Below, one piece after another: positions 34,844 to 43,601 of a DNA stretch of 64,000 bases. Below the pieces are notes generated by a model. That model was not told where the DNA came from. It saw only the letters and a list, made by a program, of their open reading frames with translations, and did no database searches. Position 1 is the stretch's first letter. Each line of letters begins with the position of its first letter. Source of the DNA: a bacterium (lineage in GTDB: Bacteria > Hinthialibacterota > Hinthialibacteria > OLB16); assembly GCA_022072055.1 (NCBI GenBank), contig JAJVIK010000002.1:293615-357614 (forward strand), written 5' to 3'. Both the position numbers and the translations under genes were made by a program.

Positions 34844-37800
34844 TCAGAACCCCTGAGCCATCCGCCAGCGGACCTCGTCCCTTCGTCCCAAGGCCAGTTC
34901 GCTGAAGCTGCTCACCGGGAAGTCCTTGAGCAGACGCGAGTAGGTGGAGTCCGCCTCGGAGAAGCGGTTCTCGAAGCGAAGGGATTCGGCCCACTGATAC
35001 AGCGCGCGCGCGGCCTCCTCACGGGAAAGCTGGGAGATATCCATGCTCCGATACAGGTCGATCGCGCGCTCGTACCGCTTCAGGTTGAAGTACGCTTGCG
35101 CGAGGAGGAACTGGGTCGGGGTCTGCGGTTTGTGCCCGCGCGCGGCGTTGTGATAGTACTCCAGGTCGCGCGCCGCGCGCTCATAGTCGCCAAGCTCGAA
35201 ATAGATTCGCCCCAGAAGCTGGAGGGGGGCGTCCTCTCCCGGGTAACGGACCCGAATCGCGTTGGCCGACTCCAGGGCAAGGTCGAGGAGTCCGCGACGG
35301 GTCGCGCTATCCGGACCGCGACTCTCGTTGAGGTAACTCTCACAGATCAGATACCGCGCCCACCTGCCCACTTCGCCGTTCGGGAACTTATCCACCAGGC
35401 GCTGAAGCTCCTCGCGCCCTTTCTCATAGTCGAAACGGGCGATGAGGGCGCGCGAGAGCGCCCAGCGGATCTTTCCCTCGGAGTCTTCATCCGGATACCG
35501 GGACAAAAAGCCCTGGAGCTCCTCCACCGCCTCGTCATACTGCCCGAGGGCGAAATGGGCCTCGGCGAGGATTCGCCATGCGGACAGCGCCTCCGGGGTT
35601 TTTTCGTACTTGAGCAGCCCGAGAAGAGACTTGAGCGTGGCGGTGGCGCGGGAGTAGTCCTGCTGGAGAAACTGACAATGCCCCAAGCGGAAATAGGACT
35701 CACGGAAGGCTTCGTCATCGGTGTACCGGGTCTGATTGAACAGGTCCACCACCTTCTGAAACTCCTGCTCGGCCTCAAGATACTCGCCCAGTTCGAACAG
35801 CGCCGTGGCCAGCCGGAAGCGCGCGCGGTAGGCGTACACATTCTTGGGGAAGAGCTCCAGAATCCTCCGGTAGGATTCGGCCGCGTCACGGAAGTCCTTG
35901 TTGATCGAGAACAGATAATTGGTTCGACGCATCATGGCGAGCAGCGAGTCGCGCCCCGCCGGCCCGAAGTGGTCGTTTCGAGCCAGCGCGCTCCGGTAGG
36001 CTGTTTCCATGCGATTGAAGATCGCGGCGGCTTTTCCCTCGGGCGTTGAGGATTTGAGCATTCCGATCTGGTATTCGGCGTGACCTCGTAAATAAAGGGC
36101 CTCGGTCAGCTCCTCTTCCGAGAACGGTCTTTCCTCACTGGGTTTGGTGAACTCCACCGCTTCCATGAGGTCAGCCTCGGCGGAGGCCGGTTTTCCCCCT
36201 GCGACGTAAGCCTCGGCCCGGCCGAGAAGAGACCGGGCCAACCCGGACACGACGGGAAACGGAGGCGGTTTGTCCGGTTCCTCTTCCACGATGTCCGACA
36301 GAATCTTCCGGTGCAGGGCCACGCTTTCCTCGTGACGTCCCAGTTCGCGGAGAACCCGACCTTGGGCGAGTTGAAGTCCACGAGGGTCCATCCCCGCCGC
36401 GACCAGGCGATCCCCTTGAGCCAGGAGCTTCTCGATACACCCCAAGGCCTTTTCCAAGTTTTCCTTCCGGAAGCCGAACTCCAGTTCCGCAAGCTCCTCC
36501 CAGAGTTCCGCCGAGCGCCGCAAGGTGGGGCAGGCGTACTCGCTTTCGGGCGAAGCCTCCAGCGCGCGTTCGTTGGCCGCGAGCAGTCCCCGAACCTCCG
36601 CCGCCTCGCGCGTCTCCACCTCCTCGGATTCGCGATGCCTGGCTTCGGCGTAACGATACAGGGATCTCTGCTTAAGGCGATCGTCGCGGGACTCATGAAT
36701 GACTTTTTCAAAGGACTCGGCCGCCGCCCCCCAGTCCTTTTTCTCAGCCTCCGTGTCTCCAATGGTGTAACGGCCCTCCCAGCGGAATCGGAGATCATCG
36801 AGAGACCACTCGGTGGTCGGTTTGCCCACGCGGACCTCATGGATCGCGAGCGCCCGCTCCAGGGTGGAAATGGATGCCTTGAGTTCCCCCAAAGCTCGCC
36901 TGGCCTCCGCCATCCGGCTCAAGCTTTGGGGGATCAGCGGGCTTTCGGGGAAGCGTTCTATCACCTTCCCGAAGCTCTCCAGGGCAAGCTCCGGATTGCG
37001 GCTCCGCAACGCGGCGACTCCCTCCCGATAGAAGCGCTCGTCCCCACCCTCGCCGTAGTTCACGTCTCGATAGTGCAGGGAAAGCCCGACCGCGACCAGA
37101 GCCGCGAGAATCGCCCCGGAAAGGGCTGCCTTGTGGCCCCAGGTGAGGGTCCTGTCCAGGTCACGGAGCACCCCGGCCAGGGACCGGTGAATGACCCGAC
37201 GGACCGGTTCCGAGGGGAGTTCGTCCACCCGCTCCAGCAAGTGGATGTCTCTCGTGAGTTCATCCACATAGGCCTGCAGCTGCGCCGAGCTCATCTCTTC
37301 CCGTGGTCCAGGGAGGACAAACTCCTCGATCTCCGGCTCGGCCTCCTCCGAGGGGACCATCCCCTCTTCGGGCACAACTTCGGGTTGAGGCGCATCAAGG
37401 GTCGGTTCGGGGACCTCGGCCAAAGACTCGCGGACCTTCTCAATCGCCTCCAGGGAGGTGAGCAGCAGGTCCGAATGAGCTTCTCCCGGAGAGGCCGAGG
37501 GAACAAACAAGGTTGAGAGGCGCTCCAGGTCATCCACCGGCGGAAGATCCAGCGGGGGATGCTCGACCGCTTCCCTTTGGACCGGGGGCGGAGCGATCGG
37601 GGCGGGCGCGGTCTCCAGGGCTTCTTCATGGGCGAATCCCTCCGCCTCCGGCGCGCTGGGTGGAAGGAGTTCCGTTAGGGTTTGGTCGGCACCCGGGGGT
37701 TCCTCCACCGCGCGCCATTCCTCAAGCGCCCTTTCCGCTTCATCGGCGGCAACGGGGGCGACCCCTCCCCGCTCGGCGCGAGCTGGGATCGGCGGCTCCG

Positions 37801-38017
37801 GCTCAGGTTTTCCTCTGAATGGGTTGAGGAGGGACGCAAACCGGGAGCGCAGCCGCTCCGAAAACGGAACATGAAAAGCATCCCTCAAAAAGGTCTCCAT
37901 CTCCCCCGGCAGGTTCTCATCCAGAGGGATGGCTCCGAGTCCGATCTCCTCCAACCGCTTCTGGAGAACCTCGGCCCGGACCTTCAGTTTTCGAGAGAGC
38001 TCGATCAGATTCGCCAT
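34844..38017 (-). CDS. Large TPR membrane protein with IF2-N-like N-terminus
   Basis: This is a 1057-residue protein. Residues 1-50 (LIELSRKLKVRAEVLQKRLE, EIGLGAIPLDENL) resemble the small N-terminal domain of initiation factor IF-2. A Pro/Glu-rich linker follows to about 240, then a helical part and one transmembrane helix at 296-315 (AALSGAILAALVAVGLSLHY). The rest, about 740 residues, is a long series of tetratricopeptide repeats of the BamD/YbgF type (for example RFRLATALFELGEYLEAEQE, WRILAEAHFALGQYDEAVEE and AQAYFNLKRYERAIDLY) on the periplasmic side. It is the last gene of an operon with a FlgN-like protein, a histidine kinase and an NtrC-type regulator; it begins 15 bases after the regulator's stop. 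It probably scaffolds protein contacts across the membrane. Confidence 0.82.
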   Translation of the reverse strand: MANLIELSRKLKVRAEVLQKRLEEIGLGAIPLDENLPGEMETFLRDAFHVPFSERLRSRFASLLNPFRGKPEPEPPIPARAERGGVAPVAADEAERALEEWRAVEEPPGADQTLTELLPPSAPEAEGFAHEEALETAPAPIAPPPVQREAVEHPPLDLPPVDDLERLSTLFVPSASPGEAHSDLLLTSLEAIEKVRESLAEVPEPTLDAPQPEVVPEEGMVPSEEAEPEIEEFVLPGPREEMSSAQLQAYVDELTRDIHLLERVDELPSEPVRRVIHRSLAGVLRDLDRTLTWGHKAALSGAILAALVAVGLSLHYRDVNYGEGGDERFYREGVAALRSRNPELALESFGKVIERFPESPLIPQSLSRMAEARRALGELKASISTLERALAIHEVRVGKPTTEWSLDDLRFRWEGRYTIGDTEAEKKDWGAAAESFEKVIHESRDDRLKQRSLYRYAEARHRESEEVETREAAEVRGLLAANERALEASPESEYACPTLRRSAELWEELAELEFGFRKENLEKALGCIEKLLAQGDRLVAAGMDPRGLQLAQGRVLRELGRHEESVALHRKILSDIVEEEPDKPPPFPVVSGLARSLLGRAEAYVAGGKPASAEADLMEAVEFTKPSEERPFSEEELTEALYLRGHAEYQIGMLKSSTPEGKAAAIFNRMETAYRSALARNDHFGPAGRDSLLAMMRRTNYLFSINKDFRDAAESYRRILELFPKNVYAYRARFRLATALFELGEYLEAEQEFQKVVDLFNQTRYTDDEAFRESYFRLGHCQFLQQDYSRATATLKSLLGLLKYEKTPEALSAWRILAEAHFALGQYDEAVEELQGFLSRYPDEDSEGKIRWALSRALIARFDYEKGREELQRLVDKFPNGEVGRWARYLICESYLNESRGPDSATRRGLLDLALESANAIRVRYPGEDAPLQLLGRIYFELGDYERAARDLEYYHNAARGHKPQTPTQFLLAQAYFNLKRYERAIDLYRSMDISQLSREEAARALYQWAESLRFENRFSEADSTYSRLLKDFPVSSFSELALGRRDEVRWRMAQGF

Positions 38018-38032
38018 GGGCGTGTTCCGGGT

Positions 38033-39388
38033 CTACGGGATTTCAATTCCCGCCTGACGGTATTCCGCGAGTTTGTTGCGAAGGGTCCGCACGCTGATCC
38101 CCAGGAGTTCCACCGCGCGCGTCCGGTTGTTTCCACAGCTCTTGAGGGTCTCCAGGATCAGCATGCGCTCCACCTCGTACGTGGTCATTCCAACCCTGAC
38201 CTCAAGACCCTCGCGATGCTCCGGTCGACCGATTTCCTCGGGCAGGCAGTCCGGCGAAATCACGCCGTTCCGGCAGAGCAAGGTCGCTCGTTCGATGACA
38301 TTCTCCAGCTCGCGGACATTCCCAGGCCAATTGTATCGCAACAGAACCTCCATCGTGGCCGACGGGATCTCGCCGATGGTCTTGCCGTTCTCCTCGGCAT
38401 ATTTCTTCCGGAAATAATCCGCGAGCAGCGGGATGTCCTCCTTGCGCTCGCGGAGCGGAGGAAAGGAGAGGGTCACCACATTCAGCCGGTAGTAAAGATC
38501 CTCGCGGAACTTGCCGCGCTTGATCTCTTCCCGGAGATTCCGGTTCGTGGAGGCGAGAATGCGCACATCCACGGGGATGGACTCCTTGCCGCCGACCCGA
38601 TCAATCTCCTCCTCTTGAAGCACTCGCAGAAGCTTGGCTTGAAGGCGCGGGGACATCTCCCCGATCTCATCCAGAAACAGGGTCCCGCCGCCGGCAATCT
38701 CGAACTTTCCGAGTTTCTGGGAGACCGCGCCGGTGAACGCCCCCTTCTCGTGTCCGAAGAGCTCGCTTTCCAGCAGCTCCTCGGAGATCGCCGCGCAGTT
38801 CACCGCCACAAAGCGCTTGTCCGCGCGGGCGCTGTGAGCGTGCAGCGCGCGGGCGATGAGCTCTTTCCCGGTGCCGCTTTCACCGACAATCAGGACCGTG
38901 GACCTGGAGGGCGCCACCTGCTCGACCAAGCTGAAGGTTCGCAGCATCGCGGGGGACTTTCCGATGATGCCATCCAGGCGATCCCGCTTTTGCGCCTCAC
39001 GGCGGAGAGCGCGAACCTCGTCCTTAAGATCGCGGACCGACAGCGCCTTCTCCACCACGACCTGGACTTCCTCCACGTCGAAGGGCTTTCTCAGATAGTC
39101 GAAGGCCCCGAGCTTCATCGCCTCGACCGCGGTCTCCACCGACCCGTGCGCGGTGAGGACAACCACCACAGCCTCATCCTTGCGGGCCCCGAGCTCCCGC
39201 AGAACCGCGAGCCCATCCACCTCGGGCATCTTCAGGTCGCAGATGACCACCTCCGGCGACCACTCCCGGCAAATCCGGAGCGCCTCCGCGCCGCCCGACG
39301 CCTCGCGGGTCTCATGCTTCTTGCCGAGAACCCGTCCGAGAACCGAACGAATTCCCGCCTCATCATCGACGATCAAGATTTTCGCCAT
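38033..39388 (-). CDS. Sigma54-dependent response regulator (NtrC family)
   Basis: The 451-residue activator has three domains. The receiver domain has Asp51 as phospho-acceptor ([14 protein letters not shown]) with the DDE acidic pocket (VDDEAG). The AAA+ domain has Walker A GESGTGKE, the sigma54-contact loop GAFTGA, Walker [10 protein letters not shown], and [13 protein letters not shown] Fis-type DNA-binding domain ends it ([20 protein letters not shown]). It switches on sigma54 promoters when phosphorylated by the kinase encoded 8 bases upstream. The start at 39388 is chosen because the receiver domain begins there; the longer frame overlaps the kinase gene. Targets are unknown, and no clear GG-N10-GC sigma54 promoter was noticed in the window. 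Confidence 0.94.
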   Translation of the reverse strand: MAKILIVDDEAGIRSVLGRVLGKKHETREASGGAEALRICREWSPEVVICDLKMPEVDGLAVLRELGARKDEAVVVVLTAHGSVETAVEAMKLGAFDYLRKPFDVEEVQVVVEKALSVRDLKDEVRALRREAQKRDRLDGIIGKSPAMLRTFSLVEQVAPSRSTVLIVGESGTGKELIARALHAHSARADKRFVAVNCAAISEELLESELFGHEKGAFTGAVSQKLGKFEIAGGGTLFLDEIGEMSPRLQAKLLRVLQEEEIDRVGGKESIPVDVRILASTNRNLREEIKRGKFREDLYYRLNVVTLSFPPLRERKEDIPLLADYFRKKYAEENGKTIGEIPSATMEVLLRYNWPGNVRELENVIERATLLCRNGVISPDCLPEEIGRPEHREGLEVRVGMTTYEVERMLILETLKSCGNNRTRAVELLGISVRTLRNKLAEYRQAGIEIP

Positions 39389-39396
39389 GCCCCTTC

Positions 39397-40734
39397 TCAA
39401 TCTCCCCTCGGTTCCAGCGGAAAATACAGAGTGAACGCGCTTCCCCTGTCCACTTCGCTCTCCACCCGGATTGCTCCCCCGTGCTCCTCGACGATCCGGT
39501 GGCATAGGGCGAGTCCCAGTCCGGTGCCCCCATCCTTGGTGGTGAAGAACGGATCGAAGATCGACTCCAGATGACCCGCCTCGATCCCCCTCCCATTATC
39601 CTGGACCGTGAGGAACGCGAGGAGGGTTTCGCGCTCATCCGCGCCCCACGCCTCTCGCCGAGTCCCCAGGCGAACGTGGATCCGACCCTCGCCGGAAATC
39701 GCTTGGCGGGCGTTCAGCACCAGGTTCAGCAAGACCTGTTTGATCCGGTCCCGATCCAGCTGCGGCGGAGGCGCCTCCTTGAACTCGCGGCTCACCTCGA
39801 TCCCCTCGGCTCGAAGCGCTTCCTTCTGTTCCGCGAGCACCTCCTCGACAAGTTCGCGAAGGTCGACCGACACCCCTTCCACCCGGATGGGACGTGAAAG
39901 CTCAAGCAGACTGTCGGTGAGGCGCGCGAGACGGTCGATCTCCCGGATCAGCCGCGTCGAGCACTCCTCGCGGAACTCCGGATCCTCGAACTCGGTCGGG
40001 AGCAGTTGCAGAAAACCTCGCATGGTCGCTAGCGGATTGCGCATCTCGTGTGCCACGCCCGCGGCAAGCTCCCCAAGCGCCGCAAGCCTTCCCGAACGGC
40101 GAACCTTCTCCTCCAAGAGACGAAGCCTGGAGAGATCCTCGAAGGCGAGCAAAGTTCCGCAGTCTCCCGGTTCACCCTCCGCACCAGGGGTGAGCGGCAC
40201 GGCGGTGAAGCGAGCCAGAACGCTTCTTCCGTCACGACCCCGGAGGCGCATCTCTCCCGATCTCGGTTGCCCATCCGCGAGCGGGACTCTTAGCGGCGGG
40301 CGCGCGTCCCCGGAGCCCACCAGGTCCTCGAAGCGGGCGGGGGTTTCATCCACCCATCCCAGAATCTCTCGGGCGGATCGGTTGATTCGAGTCAGGTTGC
40401 CATCCGGGTCGAACGCGGCCAGCCCGGACTGCATGGAGTCGATCACGCGGTCCAGAAACTCGCGCACCTCCTCGGTCTCCAGTATCTTGCGGGCCAGCGC
40501 CTGGTTGACTCCCTCCAGCTCGCGGTTCTTGGCCTCCAATTCCTCCATCAGCGAGCAGACCTGCCGCTGAAGATGCTGGTGCGCGGCCACCAAGCGGTTC
40601 GTGGTCTCGGTGAAAACCTCGAAGTGACGGGAAAGGAGTTGCGCCTCCTCCGGCGAGAGCTTCGGAAGGTCCCCCAGGTTGAGTTCACCGGAGGCGCGCG
40701 AGGGCAGGGCAATTTCCTCAGGAGGACCGATCAT
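39397..40734 (-). CDS. PAS-containing soluble histidine kinase, partner of the NtrC-type regulator
   Basis: This 445-residue cytoplasmic kinase starts MIGPPEEIALPSRASGEL with GGAGG upstream. Residues 45-90 are coiled-coil (HQHLQRQVCSLMEELEAKNR), followed by a PAS domain at about 92-200 (MQSGLAAFDPDGNLTRINR), HisKA with phospho-acceptor His229 (GVAHEMRNPLATMRG) and HATPase (LNLVLNARQA, DNGRGI, GGTGLGLAL). There is no transmembrane segment, so the signal is internal, as for AtoS/FlrB-type kinases lacking a periplasmic sensor. The start overlaps the FlgN-like gene by 17 bases. Confidence 0.92.
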   Translation of the reverse strand: MIGPPEEIALPSRASGELNLGDLPKLSPEEAQLLSRHFEVFTETTNRLVAAHQHLQRQVCSLMEELEAKNRELEGVNQALARKILETEEVREFLDRVIDSMQSGLAAFDPDGNLTRINRSAREILGWVDETPARFEDLVGSGDARPPLRVPLADGQPRSGEMRLRGRDGRSVLARFTAVPLTPGAEGEPGDCGTLLAFEDLSRLRLLEEKVRRSGRLAALGELAAGVAHEMRNPLATMRGFLQLLPTEFEDPEFREECSTRLIREIDRLARLTDSLLELSRPIRVEGVSVDLRELVEEVLAEQKEALRAEGIEVSREFKEAPPPQLDRDRIKQVLLNLVLNARQAISGEGRIHVRLGTRREAWGADERETLLAFLTVQDNGRGIEAGHLESIFDPFFTTKDGGTGLGLALCHRIVEEHGGAIRVESEVDRGSAFTLYFPLEPRGD

Positions 40735-41197
40735 AGAACTTGGACCTCGCGTAGGCGTCCTTCGCGGCCCTTTGCTGATACCCACGATGGGCCGATTTGC
40801 GCTGCTGAATCTCTCTGAGTTTGCCGCTGAGTTCCTCGCCATGCAGACGGAGGTTCTGCTCGTTGCTCTGTTGCAGGTCGAGAATCCGGGCCATGACCGC
40901 GCGCAAGCCCTCCACCTGCTCCTGCAACCTCTCGCGCAGCTCAATCGGCGCGGATTCCCGCACCTCCTGCCATGCCCGATGCTCGCGATGGAGGCGATCA
41001 TCGATGCCCTGAATGGATTCCAGCAGTGCTTGCTTGAGGGAGATTCGCTCGGCCACACCCTCCAGGTCCGCCGATTCGATCAGCGCACCCTGCTCACGCT
41101 CCAACTCAAGGAGCGCGCAATAGGCTTCCTTGGATTCCTCCAGGCTCTTGGACAATCTCTCCGCGCGGACCTCGAGAGATTCGGTCTCCTCGGCCAT
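40718..41197 (-). CDS. Coiled-coil protein resembling the FlgN chaperone family
   Basis: The 159-residue, almost fully helical protein has the FlgN-like pattern: LSKSLEESKEAYCALLELER, ALIESADLEGVAERISLKQA, LLESIQGIDDRLHRE, then a long helix and a basic, Gln-rich tail. FlgN family proteins hold flagellar hook-associated proteins before export. Here the only further flagellar hint is the downstream kinase and sigma54 regulator, arranged like FlrBC/FlgSR; no flagellar structural gene is in the window, so the assignment is uncertain. The ATG at 41197 follows GAGGGGG; a longer frame starting 102 bases upstream was not chosen. Confidence 0.55.
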   Translation of the reverse strand: MAEETESLEVRAERLSKSLEESKEAYCALLELEREQGALIESADLEGVAERISLKQALLESIQGIDDRLHREHRAWQEVRESAPIELRERLQEQVEGLRAVMARILDLQQSNEQNLRLHGEELSGKLREIQQRKSAHRGYQQRAAKDAYARSKFYDRSS

Positions 41198-41454
41198 GCC
41201 ATCCCCCTCGTGCGGCGACCCGCCCCCACATCCCTCATGCGGGTGCAAGAGCACGCCTTCTCCAGCTGAGAGGCTAACCGTTTCGGGCCTGTCTGTCAAT
41301 TCCTATCTGGTTCATTTTATTTAGGCTAGATGATTGAACTTAAGATCGGTTGGAACCGTCGGTGTGGGCAAGTGGGCTTGACGGAAACCCGGACTGACCC
41401 ACACTTATCCCCCGACGCACAGAGACTTAGCCTGCTCAAGGAGGAACACGCCCG

Positions 41455-42126
41455 ATGATTCATCCAGTTCGCCGTTGCATCTCGCACTATTCCCGCTTCC
41501 TGCTGTTGGTCTGCCTGCTCCTCGGGCTTTCAGTCCACGGGAGCTGCTCCGACCAGATCGTCCTTTTTGACGGCTCCACTCTGGATGGCTGGGCTCACAC
41601 CGGTCCAGGCTATTTCGCCATCGACAAGGACCAGAAATCGCTGGTGGCGATGGGCGGGATGGGGATGCTTTGGTACTACGACCGCCAGTTTGGAGATTTC
41701 GAGCTCGAGCTTGAATGGAGGCGCAATATCGACAACGCCAACAGCGGGGTCTTCATCCGCTTCCCGAACATCCCCCAAAAAGTCCGACCCAATGACGCCG
41801 AAGGGCGCGGCCTCGCGGGACCCTGGGGGGCGGTGAACGAAGGCTACGAGATTCAGATTTACGATGCCGCCACGGATGGTTTGGGAACCGGCTCCCTGTA
41901 CTCGTTTTTCAATGCTACCCGAAATCCGAGCAAACCGACCGGCGAGTGGAATCAGATGAAGATCCGGGCCGTGGGGCAACACTACCAAGTCTGGATCAAT
42001 GGGGAGAAAGTCGGGGATTACACCGGCAACCGCGCGCTCAAGGGCTATGTCGGAGTTCAGAATCACGGACACGACAAAGAGGTGGAGTTCCGCAACATTC
42101 GGATTCGCGAACTCGACTCGAAGTGA
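41455..42126 (+). CDS. DUF1080 (3-keto-disaccharide hydrolase-like) exported protein
   Basis: This 223-residue protein has a signal peptide (FLLLVCLLLGLSVHGSC) with a Cys near the cleavage site that may be lipidated. The beta-sandwich starts with the classical DGSTLDGWAHTGPGYFAIDK and includes FELELEWRRNIDNANSGVFI and YEIQIYDA. DUF1080 proteins bind or cleave glycans, including 3-keto sugars, and are very numerous in planctomycete-like bacteria. AAGGAGG lies 9 bases before the ATG. It is divergent from the FlgN-like gene across a 257-base gap in which I found no clear promoter. Confidence 0.9.
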   Translation: MIHPVRRCISHYSRFLLLVCLLLGLSVHGSCSDQIVLFDGSTLDGWAHTGPGYFAIDKDQKSLVAMGGMGMLWYYDRQFGDFELELEWRRNIDNANSGVFIRFPNIPQKVRPNDAEGRGLAGPWGAVNEGYEIQIYDAATDGLGTGSLYSFFNATRNPSKPTGEWNQMKIRAVGQHYQVWINGEKVGDYTGNRALKGYVGVQNHGHDKEVEFRNIRIRELDSK

Positions 42127-42173
42127 GCGGGACGGCCACGCGCGCTTGGGGGACTGGGAAAGAAACGCGAACC

Positions 42174-43601
42174 ATGAGGAGAGGAATCGGCGGGAGCATC
42201 CTGTGGCGTCTTGGGGGCCTGTGCTTGGTTTTGGTCCTGGTCCCGACCTCAGCAAGGGGGGCGTTGATCACCAGCATCTTCGGAAAGCAGCGCCTCTCGG
42301 ACCAGGATGTGATCTACTTCACCAACGGGGATGTGCTGCGGGGCGAGGCGACCAACCGGGAGATCACCCTCCTCACCCCCTACGCGCGGGTGGCCTTGCC
42401 CCTAAGGAAGTGCGCGGGTTTCTCGCTGGAGGGTTCTGAAACCCTGGGAGAGAAGGTGGTGGCGATCAACGGGGACTCCTTCTCCGGGATTATTGAGGAT
42501 CGCCTGATCACCTTCCGCATCGGCGGCTCCGGCGCCGAGGTTCCGATCCGGAAAGAGCGAATCCGGCTGCTGCTCCTGCGCCGCTCCGCGCTTGAGACCT
42601 CCGCCGCCGCGCCCCAGACCGGAAGCCGCGCCTTTGTCATGGCCAACGGAGACCGAGTCACCGGAAAACTCTCCGCGGCGGGGTTGGCCGTGTTGACCGA
42701 GTATGGCGAGGTCTCCGTCCCCCTCTCCGAGGTCGAGTCCTTCGAGGTGGAGCGCGAAAGCGGAGGCAAGGTCCGTGTCCGGAAAACCGTCGGCGAATCG
42801 GTCAGCGGAATGCTCCAAACCGACGAGTTTGCCTTGTCCCTCGACCTTGGAATGCGCCTGGACGGGGTCTTCAAAGATCGCTTCCTGCGCGTGGAGAGTT
42901 TGGGCGCCTCGGTTGCCTCCGAACAGCAGCCCCCCACGGCGGAGTCTGTCGAGCCGGGAAACGTTCTTTCGGAACTCCCGGAAGAGGCCGAGGAGCCGCC
43001 GCCTCCTCCTTCGGTGGAGCCGACCGCGACCCCTTCCGAGACCCCTAAGCCGCTCCCGACCGCGACCCCGTTGCCCCTGATTTCACGGGTCTATGAGAAC
43101 AGCGAGTACGGCTTTCGGATGGACCGTCCCTCGGGCAAGTGGAAAGTCATCGACTCCAAAGTGGAGCTTGAGACTCTCAACCCCGACGCGGTGGTGGCGT
43201 ATGAATCCGAGGATGGCGTCTATTCCACGGTCATCGTGGAATCCCTTCCGGGAGTGGAACTCCGGGATTACGCGGACGCGGTGAAACCGGGGCTGGAGAA
43301 CCTTCGTCCGGTCAGCGATCAGCCCGGCACTTTGTCGGGGTTGCCCGCCCTCAAACGGGAGTGGCAGGCGATCAACAACGGAATTCCCGTGCGGTTCTTT
43401 CAAACCCTGATCGAGAAGGGAGATTACCGGGTTCAGATTGTGACTTACACCGCCGAAGCCAACCTGGATGACCAGAAGATCCAAGAAATCCGCGCGCTCG
43501 AGGACAGTTTCCGTCCCATGGCCACCGGTCTCCCCACACCCCAATCCCCAGCTCCGGTTGCCCCCCGAGGCGGATCGTCCGCGCTCTTTCCCCCCAGATG
43601 A
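42174..43601 (+). CDS. Exported protein with Pro/Thr linker, unknown function
   Basis: This 475-residue protein has a signal peptide (ILWRLGGLCLVLVLVPTSAR). Residues 35-260 contain three similar beta-rich units around a nucleic-acid- or ligand-like turn (YFTNGDVLRGEA, VAINGDSFSGIIED, VMANGDRVTGKLSA), each followed by a basic/hydrophobic strand. A Pro/Thr/Glu-rich linker follows at 260-305, then a C-terminal domain (RVYENSEYGFRMDRPSGKWK, YRVQIVTYTAEANL) of the PsbP/DUF1795-like kind found in secreted proteins. No enzyme motif is visible. The stop codon overlaps the next start in ATGA. Confidence 0.7.
   Translation: MRRGIGGSILWRLGGLCLVLVLVPTSARGALITSIFGKQRLSDQDVIYFTNGDVLRGEATNREITLLTPYARVALPLRKCAGFSLEGSETLGEKVVAINGDSFSGIIEDRLITFRIGGSGAEVPIRKERIRLLLLRRSALETSAAAPQTGSRAFVMANGDRVTGKLSAAGLAVLTEYGEVSVPLSEVESFEVERESGGKVRVRKTVGESVSGMLQTDEFALSLDLGMRLDGVFKDRFLRVESLGASVASEQQPPTAESVEPGNVLSELPEEAEEPPPPPSVEPTATPSETPKPLPTATPLPLISRVYENSEYGFRMDRPSGKWKVIDSKVELETLNPDAVVAYESEDGVYSTVIVESLPGVELRDYADAVKPGLENLRPVSDQPGTLSGLPALKREWQAINNGIPVRFFQTLIEKGDYRVQIVTYTAEANLDDQKIQEIRALEDSFRPMATGLPTPQSPAPVAPRGGSSALFPPR

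Noticed and set aside
37682-39574. 630-codon plus-strand frame
   Set aside because: It is antisense to the NtrC-type regulator and the TPR gene; composition is typical of a GC-rich shadow frame.
40718-41197. Evidence for a flagellar operon
   Set aside because: Only a FlgN-like helical pattern is present; no flagellar structural, export or motor gene occurs in the window, so motility is not claimed.
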